Positions 1 through 7,459 of a stretch of DNA of 43,615 nt are shown here, piece by piece (position 1 is the first letter of the stretch; every line of letters begins with the position of its first letter). Source of the stretch: JBCCQH01 sp039024435 (GTDB lineage Bacteria > Bacteroidota > Bacteroidia > J057 > JADKCL01); assembly GCA_039024435.1 (NCBI GenBank), contig JBCCQH010000064.1, positions 1 to 43,615 of the forward strand, read 5' to 3'. The notes below the pieces were generated by a model. That model worked only from the letters and a program-made list of their open reading frames with translations. It made no database searches and was not told the origin of the DNA. A program made the translations under genes and the position numbers.

Positions 1-87
1 CGCGTACAGGTTGAATTTTCTTTTTGAAAGCGCCTCCCAAACGGATTCGCCGTCCGGTTGTGTTTTTGGTTCAGCGACTTTGCTCAT
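1..87 (-). CDS. N-terminal fragment of an unidentified protein
   Basis: An open reading frame on the minus strand starts with ATG at 87 and stays open for 29 codons to the window edge. It begins MSKVAEPKTQ and is hydrophilic with a basic SKRK stretch near the edge. It lies just downstream of the terminator hairpin of the gene to its right, which suits a separate transcription unit. Too little is visible to name a family. It could also be a chance open frame. Confidence 0.45.
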   Translation of the reverse strand, partial: MSKVAEPKTQPDGESVWEALSKRKFNLYA

Positions 88-138
88 GAGATGGTTGGCA
101 CAGTAGAGATCGTTGGAGATTACGCACTGTGGAAAACC

Positions 139-164
139 ATTGGGGTGCGTTGCCGCACCCCAAT
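139..164 (-). terminator. Hairpin terminator of the S74/T9SS gene
   Basis: A perfect 11-bp inverted repeat (ATTGGGGTGCG, loop of 4, CGCACCCCAAT) lies 22 bases past the stop codon of the leftward gene at 186-1469. On the minus strand it is followed by GGTTTTCC, a weak T-tract. Position and stem strength support termination. Confidence 0.7.
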
Positions 165-185
165 CAATTCTGGGCCGAAAAGGGC

Positions 186-1469
186 TTATTTCGTAATAAT
201 CATGCGCTTGGTGGCGGCTTCTTGACCATTGATGACCAGGCTGTACAGGTACATGCCGGGCTCAAGTTCGTTGGCGGCGACGGTGACTTCACCCTCACCC
301 GCGGTGAGGTTGTCGTAGGTCATGACCTGACGACCATTCAGATCGAAGATATAGATGCTCGCGGCATTGATGCCTTCCGTGAGGGAGTAACGGATGGTGG
401 TAAATGCATTGAACGGATTGGGCGTGTTCTGGTAGAGGAAGTTGCTGCCCAGAGCGGGATCAAGCTCGCTACCGATCAACTTGCCGCTCTGGTTCAGGCT
501 ATTCTTGAGGGCATCGATTTCCGCTTGCTGGGCGGCGATGACTTCATTTTGCTCCTGCATGCCCTTGATCAGGACTGGGATCAGTTCGCTGTAACTGACC
601 GTGTGGAGGTCCTGGATGCCCTGGCCGTCGCCATCGTCATCCTGCATGATGCTGACCATTTCCGGGAAGACTTCGCGGAGTTCCTGGGCGATCAGACCGT
701 AGTTGCGCTCTTCGTTGTCCTTTTGGGTTTTGAAGAGGTAAGTCGTGGGACGGAGCTGCATGATCTTGTCGGTCACGTTGTCCAGCGCCTTGATGTCCTT
801 CTTGAGGCGGCGGTCCGATACCGCATTGTAGTTTCCGGTGGCGTCATCGAAGTTGCCCACGTTGCTCTGATTGTAGTACAGGCGAAGGTCGTTGGTGGAC
901 TGCGAAGTGTAGAGTACCCAGTTGTCCCCGTCAAACTCGTTTTCCAACTGCAAGCCACCCCCATTGATGAGGCCGGTAAAGCGATCGTGGTTGACGCTCA
1001 GGTTGTAATCGGGAACATCGTTGCGGATCCCCACGGTTTCATCCTGGGTGAGGGACATGACCAGTTCGGTACCTGCAGCACCACCAGCGGGATTGTTGAT
1101 GTAGCGGAAATCAAGGTTGCGGGCGCCACCGCCCCACTGGATGTCGAGGTCGCGGCCCGCACCCGCACCATTTAGGCTGAACAGAGCGACTTCCGTATCC
1201 CACTGGATGCGCATGCCGTAGGCGTCAAGCTTCGGCCCGAAAGCGGAGGCACGGGGTTGGCCGATGCCGATCCACTGATCGTTGCCCCCAAAGCTCCCGA
1301 AGGAGCCCGATTCTACGTGGGCCACCTGGCCACCGAAAGCAAGGGTGTTAAAGTTAATGATGCCTCCGTTGGTTCCGGAGGTTTGGGCGTTCAGACCCGC
1401 GCTCAAGCCAAATGCGAAAAATGACAGAAATGCGATTCGCGCAATTTGTTGAATAGAAAATACGTTCAT
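186..1469 (-). CDS. Secreted protein with S74 tail-fibre chaperone domain and T9SS sorting domain
   Basis: A 427-residue exported protein. Residues 1-28 form a signal peptide ending LNAQ. The middle is Gly/Asn-rich and resembles a fibre or adhesin stalk. Residues about 217-320 match the peptidase S74 (endosialidase chaperone) family: the SDRRLKKDI motif starts at Ser218, followed by YGLIAQELREVFPEMV, and then a short coiled coil around 300-330. The last 80 residues (from about 345, NTPNPFNAFTT, ending RMIITK) are a type A T9SS sorting domain. S74 domains are known to trimerise fibres and cleave themselves off next to the conserved Ser. The T9SS tail is normally removed by the PorU sortase. 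A surface fibre or adhesin is likely; the ligand is unknown. Confidence 0.88.
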   Translation of the reverse strand: MNVFSIQQIARIAFLSFFAFGLSAGLNAQTSGTNGGIINFNTLAFGGQVAHVESGSFGSFGGNDQWIGIGQPRASAFGPKLDAYGMRIQWDTEVALFSLNGAGAGRDLDIQWGGGARNLDFRYINNPAGGAAGTELVMSLTQDETVGIRNDVPDYNLSVNHDRFTGLINGGGLQLENEFDGDNWVLYTSQSTNDLRLYYNQSNVGNFDDATGNYNAVSDRRLKKDIKALDNVTDKIMQLRPTTYLFKTQKDNEERNYGLIAQELREVFPEMVSIMQDDDGDGQGIQDLHTVSYSELIPVLIKGMQEQNEVIAAQQAEIDALKNSLNQSGKLIGSELDPALGSNFLYQNTPNPFNAFTTIRYSLTEGINAASIYIFDLNGRQVMTYDNLTAGEGEVTVAANELEPGMYLYSLVINGQEAATKRMIITK

Positions 1470-1756
1470 GTGTAGATTTGTAAAGGGTGAATTTAGAACA
1501 GAGAATCCCGGTACAGTCCTCGCAACTGCATCATTTACCCACCACGGCGCCAGTTGGCGGGCAACGTCTCAATAAGTTTTCGGTCCATACTTTCCTCCGC
1601 CGAACCTGCGGCCGGAAGCTAGATAAACCAAAAGGATGTACAAGGGGAGTGCTAGTGATTTTGTTCGACAATGATAGGAAATTGTTTAACAAAAAGCAAC
1701 GATAGGCAACTTTTTGTTAAACAAAATTGGAGGATTTCTTGCGTATGGACGAGGGA
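1470..1756. other. Spacer upstream of the S74 gene
   Basis: There is no convincing gene here. The right part holds the inverted repeat at 1682-1724, and the left part must contain the promoter of the leftward S74/T9SS gene. No TAnnTTTG match is visible at a useful distance from its ATG. Short open frames in this stretch lack start signals and family resemblance. Confidence 0.6.
1682..1724 (-). terminator. Inverted repeat after the response regulator gene
   Basis: TTGTTTAACAAAAAG and its exact reverse complement CTTTTTGTTAAACAA flank a 13-base loop, giving a 15-bp AT-rich stem. It begins 32 bases past the regulator stop codon. The T-run inside the second arm on the minus strand fits a terminator. 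Each arm also contains the GTTTAAC/GTTAAAC half-palindrome, so a protein binding site is an alternative. Confidence 0.55.
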
Positions 1757-2458
1757 TCAGGCCGACACCAGCAACTTGTAGCCCATCCCGTGGACATTCA
1801 TGATTTCTACCGCAGGATCGCCCTTGAGGTGCTTCCGCAGCTTGGTGATGAAGACGTCCATGCTGCGGGCATTGAAGTAGCCGTCGTCGCCCCAGATTTG
1901 TTTCAGGGCAATGCTTCGTTCCAGGATATCGTTCATGTTTAGGCACAAGAGGCGCAGCAACTCCGCCTCGCGGGAGGTGATCCGCTTGCCTTCGGCTCCG
2001 TCCAGGGTCAACTGCCGGGTGGGGTAATCAAAGTGGTAACGTCCGATCTGGAATTCGGTCGCGGCCTCGTTGCGGGGAGCGCCGGCATTGCCACTGCGGC
2101 GCAACAAAGCATTGACCCGCAACTGCAACTCCACCATGCTGAACGGCTTCGTAAGGTAATCATCCCCACCGATGCCGAACCCTTTTTCCTTGTCTTCGAT
2201 CAAATTGCGCGCGGTCAGGAACAAAATCGGGGTGTGCGGATCCTGTTTGCGGATGTCCTCGGCGAGGGTGAAACCATCTTTTTTCGGCAGCATGACATCC
2301 AGAATGCACAGGTCAAAGTTCCCTTCAAGAAATGCGGCCAAAGCCGACTCCCCGTCTTGACACCATTCGGTATCGAATCCCTTTACCCGCAGCATTTCAT
2401 TCATCAGGGAACCCATATTTGGGTCGTCTTCTACGATCAATAATTTGTGCGTGCTCAT
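1757..2458 (-). CDS. OmpR-family response regulator
   Basis: A 233-residue DNA-binding response regulator. The N-terminal receiver domain has the acidic pocket Glu10/Asp11/Asp12, phospho-acceptor Asp54 (LCILDVMLPKKDG), Thr82 and Lys104 (YLTKP). After a short linker, residues about 130-230 form a winged-helix DNA-binding domain (RQLTLDG, REAELLRLL, DVFITKLRKHL, IMNVHGMGYKL). The start codon overlaps the stop of the histidine kinase gene by four bases (ATGA), so the two are co-translated partners. Target genes cannot be told from the sequence. It resembles the RprY-type regulators of Bacteroidota, but I do not assign a symbol. Confidence 0.95.
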   Translation of the reverse strand: MSTHKLLIVEDDPNMGSLMNEMLRVKGFDTEWCQDGESALAAFLEGNFDLCILDVMLPKKDGFTLAEDIRKQDPHTPILFLTARNLIEDKEKGFGIGGDDYLTKPFSMVELQLRVNALLRRSGNAGAPRNEAATEFQIGRYHFDYPTRQLTLDGAEGKRITSREAELLRLLCLNMNDILERSIALKQIWGDDGYFNARSMDVFITKLRKHLKGDPAVEIMNVHGMGYKLLVSA

Positions 2459-4056
2459 GCCTCGTTTTGTGGAATGAAGATTTTGAAGGTTGCGCCTTTG
2501 CCCGGCTCACTTTCCACCGAGATTTCTCCGCGGTGGGCCCGGACCATGGCCTGCACGTAGCTCAAACCCAACCCAAAGCCCTTGACGTTGTGGACATTGC
2601 CCCGGGTTTCCCGGTAAAACTTTTCGAAAATGCGCTTTTGTACCTCGCGGCTCATGCCCTGGCCCCGGTCCTGCACGGTCAGTTCAAATCCGCCCACGCG
2701 GTTGTGGGTACGGACGGTGATTTCCGGGATTTCTGGTGAATATTTCAGTGCATTGTCCAGCAGATTGTGGACAATACCGGCAAAATGGATGCGGTCAGCC
2801 CGCAGTTTGGGCCGGGTGGCTTCGGGATGGTATTCGATGGATCCCTTGCGTTCCTCAACCGGAAAGCGGGTGCGCGCCACGGCATCGCCAATGAGTTCGT
2901 GTGCGTCGACCTCGGCAAAATTCAGGCGCATGGTTCCCCGTTCGAGGGCCGCCGTTTGCAAAACCCGCTCGACGTGGGCGCGCAATCGCTCGTTTTCCTC
3001 ATTGATGATGCGGGTGTAGCGTTCCCGGGCCCCGGGAGCCGCCATGTCCGGATCATCCAGGGCCTGCAAAGCCAGCGAGATCGTCGAAATCGGCGTTTTG
3101 AGTTCGTGGGTCATGTTGTTGATGAAATCACTTTTCATCTCCGAAAGCTTCTTTTGCCGCCGCAGCGCAAACAGCGTCAACCCAAAGCACAACACCACGA
3201 CCAATACCAAGACTCCGGAGGTCGGCAACAGCAGGCCCATCGCGCGGACCGTAGTCGGCTGCCGATCCGGAAATTGAATCACCAGATGGTGGTGGGAGGG
3301 ATGCAAGTCACGGGGAAATAAGCGGGCACCATATTCCTCTTCGGTCAGCCCAGCGGTCAGGATGCGAACCCCTTCTTCCTGGGGCGACCCTGGTTCCGAC
3401 ACTACCTCGGTGATAAATTTTTCTTGAATTCCCCGCTGCTGCAACTGTTCCGCAAGCAAGCTGTCGACCGAGTGGGCATCGAGGCGCTCGTGAATGTTGA
3501 TGTCCCGCATCAATACTTTCTGGACCATCGCGTGAATGAACGCTTCCCCCGGCCCCGACTGTACGTAGACCCCGTGGGCCGAACTGTCGGCAATCACGGT
3601 GACTTCCTGGCGATTCCGCAGCTCTTCCCGGTAGTTCTCCCCATTGCCAATGGAATACTGGTAAGACATGCTGATCTGGTGGGTGCTGTCCGCATTGCGG
3701 CCGGGGCGCACGATCTGAATGGCTACGTTTTCTTGTTCTTCGGCAAGGTCGCGGTTGCCATCGGAACTCAGCACCCGCACTTCGGCAGTTGGGTTGCCGG
3801 AGCGGGCAAGTTCCTCAATCCATTGACTGTTGTCAGAAAATGCGTGATTGATGACGTGGGCTGCATCGTGGTCCTGCAATTGGTGGACGACGGCATTCAT
3901 CGCGTCTTGCACGTGCCGGTCAAATTCGGCTTCCTTGAGCGATACCGCATTGGTTACCCAATACCACTGCACCGCCAGCAAAGCGAGCAGGGAGATGAGC
4001 ATGATCCCGATGAGACCGGGGACGCCGAGGAATGGTATAATCTTTTTTTGTGCCAT
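2455..4056 (-). CDS. Membrane sensor histidine kinase
   Basis: A 533-residue sensor kinase. One membrane helix lies at about 10-35, a periplasmic sensor region of about 240 residues follows with no recognised domain, and a second helix lies at about 274-298. The dimerisation/phosphotransfer helix carries the H-box NNMTHELKTPIST with His317. The ATPase domain has the N-box HNLLDNALKYS (Asn431, Asn435), G1 DRGQGMS (about 463-469), the F-box FEKFYRE and G2 GFGLGLS (about 493-499). All catalytic motifs are intact. It passes phosphate to the overlapping OmpR-type regulator. The signal sensed is unknown. Confidence 0.95.
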   Translation of the reverse strand: MAQKKIIPFLGVPGLIGIMLISLLALLAVQWYWVTNAVSLKEAEFDRHVQDAMNAVVHQLQDHDAAHVINHAFSDNSQWIEELARSGNPTAEVRVLSSDGNRDLAEEQENVAIQIVRPGRNADSTHQISMSYQYSIGNGENYREELRNRQEVTVIADSSAHGVYVQSGPGEAFIHAMVQKVLMRDINIHERLDAHSVDSLLAEQLQQRGIQEKFITEVVSEPGSPQEEGVRILTAGLTEEEYGARLFPRDLHPSHHHLVIQFPDRQPTTVRAMGLLLPTSGVLVLVVVLCFGLTLFALRRQKKLSEMKSDFINNMTHELKTPISTISLALQALDDPDMAAPGARERYTRIINEENERLRAHVERVLQTAALERGTMRLNFAEVDAHELIGDAVARTRFPVEERKGSIEYHPEATRPKLRADRIHFAGIVHNLLDNALKYSPEIPEITVRTHNRVGGFELTVQDRGQGMSREVQKRIFEKFYRETRGNVHNVKGFGLGLSYVQAMVRAHRGEISVESEPGKGATFKIFIPQNEA

Positions 4057-4205
4057 GATTCACGCCAAAGCGCTCGTATCTGAATCTTCAACGTGAAATT
4101 AGGCAGGAACGTTCGGAATCGGGGAATGGTTAAGGATTTTTAACAAGGTGGGCTCGCCCTGAATCCTTTTCTCGCCCAGAAAGGCATCCGCGGGCAACTC
4201 TATTG

Positions 4206-4220
4206 TGGCACGCCCTTTGC
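4206..4220 (+). promoter_or_regulatory. Sigma-54 (RpoN) -24/-12 promoter
   Basis: TGGCACGCCCTTTGC matches the sigma-54 consensus TGGCAC-N5-TTGC. The invariant GG (4207-4208) and GC (4219-4220) are exactly 10 bases apart. It points rightward, away from the histidine kinase gene, and predicts a start near 4232. Only a terminator follows on that strand. No enhancer site for an activator was identified. Confidence 0.75.
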
Positions 4221-4231
4221 GAGCATAACCG

Positions 4232-4318
4232 TGTAGTTAAATCTATTCGTTCTTTCCTTGGAATTGTTCTCCTTAGCAGGAGTGCCCCTTTGCAAAACGT
4301 GGAGGGGCGTTTCTTTTT
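4232..4318 (+). ncRNA. Putative sigma-54-dependent small RNA (about 87 nt)
   Basis: This is the interval between the predicted sigma-54 start and the T-run of a rho-independent terminator. It has no ATG. It contains a perfect short hairpin, CTCCT-TAGC-AGGAG (4269-4282), whose arms look like an anti-Shine-Dalgarno and a Shine-Dalgarno sequence. The terminator stem GCCCCT/AGGGGC follows. Nothing known by name is recognised. The call is inference from the promoter-terminator pair. An untranslated antisense transcript entering the WD40 gene is the alternative if termination is weak. Confidence 0.55.
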
Positions 4319-4320
4319 TG
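4284..4320 (+). terminator. Rho-independent terminator of the small RNA
   Basis: Stem GCCCCT (4284-4289) pairs with AGGGGC (4303-4308) and is followed directly by GTTTCTTTTTT. The T-tract is on the plus strand only, so it terminates rightward transcription although both flanking genes run leftward. Confidence 0.7.
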
Positions 4321-4323
4321 CGG

Positions 4324-5232
4324 CTACCGGTCAAAGGACCACTCCATCACCCGCCGGTCATCGCTGCAGGAAAAAAGTCGGTCTTCTTGCCACAACAGCC
4401 GATTTACTCCGTGAAAATGGCAGGCATTTTTCTCAAAATTCACCACTTTTTTCAACGCCAAAGGATCGGGCTGCCAAAGTTTGATGCTTTTGTCCATGCT
4501 GCCGCTGAACATCAAGCTTCCCGAAGGGTGGAAGATCAAATCGTTTACTGTGTACAGGTGCGCCGGTAGGGAGTGTAGTTTTTTGTAGTCATGGGCGACT
4601 TCCCAGGTGGTCACGTGGGCATCTCGTCCAGTACTGGCCAGCAAGGTGCCGTCGGGGGAAAAAGCCAATCGAAAAACCGAAAGGTTGTGCGCCACCCATT
4701 CTTTCTTCAACTCAAGGCCCAAATCAAAAACGCGGATGCAATTGTCGCTGGCCCCGGCAAGGATCGATTGCCCATCGGGGGAAAGGGCCAGAGTGCGCAC
4801 ACTTTTGCGGCTGATCCGCTGCAGGTGCAAATGGTCCATGCGGTCCAGGTTCCAGATCGACAAGCTTCCGTCTTTGCTGGAAACAACTACATTTTCATCA
4901 CCGGGCAGGGGCAAAATATCAAAGATGGCTCCTTTGTGGAGTTGTACCCGGCGCAAGGGCTGATTGCTCGAAAGATCGGCAAATACAAGTTCGCCCGACT
5001 CCATCCCCAAGAGCAATAGTTTGCGGTCCGGGATCAGGCGCATAGCAAAGATGGGCGTTTGCGCCTTGACGATGGCCCGGGCATCTCCGGTTTCAATGGA
5101 CCACTCGGCGACGATGCCTTCGGAACCACAGGACAAGAAGTGACCGGTACGGGTGGAAGGCGCAAGGCTGTATACCGGCTGGGTGTGCCCTTGGTATTCG
5201 CGTACTTTTTCTACCGAAATGGAAGTGGGCAT
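4324..5232 (-). CDS. Seven-bladed WD40 repeat protein at the end of the SUF cluster
   Basis: A 302-residue protein made almost entirely of WD40 repeats. The Trp/Phe residues ending each blade lie at about 44, 84, 127, 169, 210, 253 and 298, spaced about 42 residues, so one seven-bladed propeller fills the chain. There is no signal peptide, so it should be cytoplasmic. The last blade (VNRLLW, FSCSDDRRVMEW) resembles the generic WD pattern also seen in eukaryotic CIAO1. It follows the bacilliredoxin gene by 144 bases with a strong hairpin between, so co-transcription with SUF is likely but not certain. WD40 propellers are scaffolds; its partner here is unknown. See the finding on the DUF59/WD40 pair. 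Confidence 0.88.
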   Translation of the reverse strand: MPTSISVEKVREYQGHTQPVYSLAPSTRTGHFLSCGSEGIVAEWSIETGDARAIVKAQTPIFAMRLIPDRKLLLLGMESGELVFADLSSNQPLRRVQLHKGAIFDILPLPGDENVVVSSKDGSLSIWNLDRMDHLHLQRISRKSVRTLALSPDGQSILAGASDNCIRVFDLGLELKKEWVAHNLSVFRLAFSPDGTLLASTGRDAHVTTWEVAHDYKKLHSLPAHLYTVNDLIFHPSGSLMFSGSMDKSIKLWQPDPLALKKVVNFEKNACHFHGVNRLLWQEDRLFSCSDDRRVMEWSFDR

Positions 5233-5290
5233 AGCGGGAGGGGATTTGTGGGAAGGTCAAGGGGGCGAAAACGTACCGTCGACAAAGCGA

Positions 5291-5336
5291 TGAGGACGCC
5301 GGTGGTTTCCAGCAAAAACTGGATCCGGCGTCCTCA
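5291..5336 (-). other. Long hairpin between the bacilliredoxin and WD40 genes
   Basis: Arms TGAGGACGCCGG (5291-5302) and CCGGCGTCCTCA (5325-5336) pair perfectly over 12 bp. A nested TCCAG/CTGGA stem surrounds an A-rich loop. On the minus strand the following bases (TCGCTTTGTC) have no T-run. It could be a rho-assisted terminator, an attenuator, or an mRNA-stabilising element between the two genes. Confidence 0.6.
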
Positions 5337-5376
5337 CAGAATGGGTCTTGCGACCAATTGATTGCTCACTGACCGA

Positions 5377-5793
5377 TCAGCAGTACTCGTCGAATGCCAT
5401 TTGCAGATTGTCGGCGATCATCTGAGCGCTGCGACCTTCGATATGGCGGCGTTCGATGAAGTGGACCAAGTTGCCGTCCTTAAACAGGGCAATGGCCGGC
5501 GAAGAAGGCGGATAAGGCAGCATGTAAGAGCGCGCCTTGGCCGTTGCTTCGCGGTCGACACCGGCGAATACAGTCGTGAGGTTATTGGGTAATTTCGCGG
5601 CGTTTTGTACCGCGTGCAATACTCCGGGGCGTGCGGCACCAGCGGCACAGCCACAGACGGAATTGACGACCACCAGGGTGGTGCCAGCACTGTCTTGCAT
5701 GGCCTGATCGACCGCATCGGCAGTTTTCAGCTCGGTGAAGCCGTTTTGAGCCAGTTCGGCACGCATTGGTTTTACAAGTTCTGGAGGATACAT
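5377..5793 (-). CDS. BrxA/BrxB-family bacilliredoxin
   Basis: A 138-residue thioredoxin-fold protein of the YphP/YqiW (DUF1094) family. It has the family start MYPPELVKPMRAEL and the CGC motif (Cys47, Cys49) after VVVNSV, then RPGVLHAV, FAGVDREATAKAR and PPSSPAIALFKDG, and ends in Cys138. I chose the ATG at 5793 because it matches the family N-terminus; an upstream in-frame ATG at 5850 would add 19 unlike residues. Bacilliredoxins reduce mixed disulfides on proteins, including bacillithiolated ones. Its place behind sufS and the DUF59 gene suggests protection of thiols during Fe-S assembly. Confidence 0.9.
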   Translation of the reverse strand: MYPPELVKPMRAELAQNGFTELKTADAVDQAMQDSAGTTLVVVNSVCGCAAGAARPGVLHAVQNAAKLPNNLTTVFAGVDREATAKARSYMLPYPPSSPAIALFKDGNLVHFIERRHIEGRSAQMIADNLQMAFDEYC

Positions 5794-5864
5794 TTTATTG
5801 TGAGTTTCGATTAAAAACGTGCAAATCATGGTCGCAAGTGGCCGGGCCACGGACCAATCGGTAA

Positions 5865-6206
5865 TTACATAAATCCGAGTTCGAGCTTGGCCTCTTCACT
5901 CATCATGCTCATCTCCCAAGGCGGATCAAAGGTGATTTCCACCTCGGCTTCTTTGACGTCGGGAATGGTTTCCACTTTGATTTCCACTTCGTTGGGCAAG
6001 GACCCCGCCACCGGACAATTGGGGGAGGTCAGTGTCATCCGGATGTGGACTTCGGCAAAGGGAGAGACGGCGACTTCATAGATGAGTCCCAACTCGTGTA
6101 TATTGACCGGAATTTCCGGGTCGTAAATGGTCTGTAAGACCGCGTAGACTTTTTCTTCGATGGATTTGATCTTATCCGGATCGACTTGTTCCATTAGCTG
6201 ACTCAT
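5865..6206 (-). CDS. sufT: SUF-associated DUF59 (MIP18-like) Fe-S assembly protein
   Basis: A 113-residue DUF59 protein. The hallmarks are the YDPEIPVNIHELGLIYEV segment and the conserved Cys64 in LTSPNCPVAGSLP. The end, FDPPWEMSMMSEEAKLELGF, is typical of the SUF-linked subgroup. DUF59 proteins help deliver or mature Fe-S clusters: SufT in bacteria, and CIAO2 (MIP18) in the eukaryotic cytosolic pathway. Its start overlaps the sufS stop by four bases, so it is translated together with sufS. No sufE-like gene lies between them, unlike many Bacteroidota loci. Confidence 0.92.
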   Translation of the reverse strand: MSQLMEQVDPDKIKSIEEKVYAVLQTIYDPEIPVNIHELGLIYEVAVSPFAEVHIRMTLTSPNCPVAGSLPNEVEIKVETIPDVKEAEVEITFDPPWEMSMMSEEAKLELGFM

Positions 6207-7453
6207 TCGAACATTTTCATTGCTTTCTGCAAACTAAGGATAAAAGCATCAACTTCCGCGCGGGTATTGTACATTGCGAAGGAAGCCCGCGCCGTCGCCG
6301 GGATCGCAAAGCGATCCATCAAAGGTTGGGTGCAGTGGTGTCCGGTGCGGATTGCGATGCCGTCCATGTCGAGCAAAGTACCGATATCACTGGGATGAGC
6401 ACCATTTACCACAAAGGAAATAACGCTCGCTTTGTCTTCCGCCGTACCAATGATCCGCACCGCCGGAAGCTCGGCCAGCCGTTCGGTGGCGTATTCCAGC
6501 AAATCGGCTTCGTGGGCCGCGATCAAGTCGTACCCGACCTGTTCGGCGTACTCAAAGGCCCTTCCCATCGCAATTACACCCACAATATTCGGCGTTCCCG
6601 CTTCAAATTTGTGGGGCAGGTCATTGTAGGTAGTCCGCTCCAGCGTGACACGGTCGATCATGTCACCCCCGCCTTGATAGGGGGGCATGGCATTCAACCA
6701 TTTTTCTTTTCCGTACAAGATCCCCACTCCGGTCGGGCCGAAAACCTTGTGCGCAGAGAAAGTATAAAAATCAACATCCAGTGCCTGGACGTCTACTTTC
6801 ATGTGGGGGGTCGCTTGCGCCCCGTCGAGCAGGACCGGTACACCGAGCGCATGGGCTTCAGCTATGATTGTCTCCACCGGATTGATCGTCCCCAAGGTAT
6901 TCGAGACGTGAACCAAGGCGACCAGTTTGGTGCGCTCAGAGAGGAGGGAGCGGAATCCATCCAGATCCAATTCACCAGAATCGGTAACCGGAATCGCCTT
7001 GACGACGGCCCCGGTACGCTCGGCCACTAAGTGCCAGGGCACAATGTTGGAATGGTGTTCCATCCCGGAAATCAAAATTTCGTCCCCTTCCTTTACGTAG
7101 CGCACCCCGTAGGTATTGGCCACCAGGTTAATCGCGTCGGTGGTGCCTTTGGTAAAGATGACCTCGTGCTCATGCTCGGCATTGAGAAAGCGCTGGGCGA
7201 TGGTCCGCGTCGCTTCGTAAGCCCGGGTGCCTTTGTCACTGAGGTAGTGGACCCCCCGGTGAACATTGGCATTGTATTCCCGGTAGTAGGCATCGATGGC
7301 GCGGATCACCACCTCCGGTTTTTGGGCCGTCGCCCCATTGTCGAGGTACACGAGCGGCTTGCCGCGCACTTCAGTTTGGAGGATGGGAAAATCCTTTCGG
7401 ACCGCCTCTACATTCAACTTATCCGCCACAAGGGTATTTTTGGATTTTGCCAT
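6203..7453 (-). CDS. sufS: Cysteine desulfurase SufS
   Basis: A 416-residue class V aminotransferase-fold enzyme that takes sulfur from L-cysteine and passes it as persulfide to the SufBCD scaffold. PLP-binding Lys236 lies in TFSAHKVFGPTG, with MEHHSNIVPW and LLDGAQATPH upstream. The active-site Cys374 is in IRTGHHCTQP, the short-loop form typical of SufS. Length and motifs are those of a complete enzyme. It starts six bases after sufD and overlaps the DUF59 gene. A SufE or SufU partner would be expected; none is in the window. Confidence 0.96.
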   Translation of the reverse strand: MAKSKNTLVADKLNVEAVRKDFPILQTEVRGKPLVYLDNGATAQKPEVVIRAIDAYYREYNANVHRGVHYLSDKGTRAYEATRTIAQRFLNAEHEHEVIFTKGTTDAINLVANTYGVRYVKEGDEILISGMEHHSNIVPWHLVAERTGAVVKAIPVTDSGELDLDGFRSLLSERTKLVALVHVSNTLGTINPVETIIAEAHALGVPVLLDGAQATPHMKVDVQALDVDFYTFSAHKVFGPTGVGILYGKEKWLNAMPPYQGGGDMIDRVTLERTTYNDLPHKFEAGTPNIVGVIAMGRAFEYAEQVGYDLIAAHEADLLEYATERLAELPAVRIIGTAEDKASVISFVVNGAHPSDIGTLLDMDGIAIRTGHHCTQPLMDRFAIPATARASFAMYNTRAEVDAFILSLQKAMKMFE

Positions 7454-7459
7454 ATCTCA

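Noticed and set aside
129..1175. Long rightward open frame opposite the S74/T9SS gene
   Set aside because: It mirrors a gene with signal peptide, S74 and T9SS domains; its own translation has no domain or promoter.
4203..4569. Two overlapping rightward frames of about 93 and 103 codons after the sigma-54 site
   Set aside because: The first would start inside the promoter itself. Both run across the terminator and antisense to the WD40 gene, with no family resemblance.
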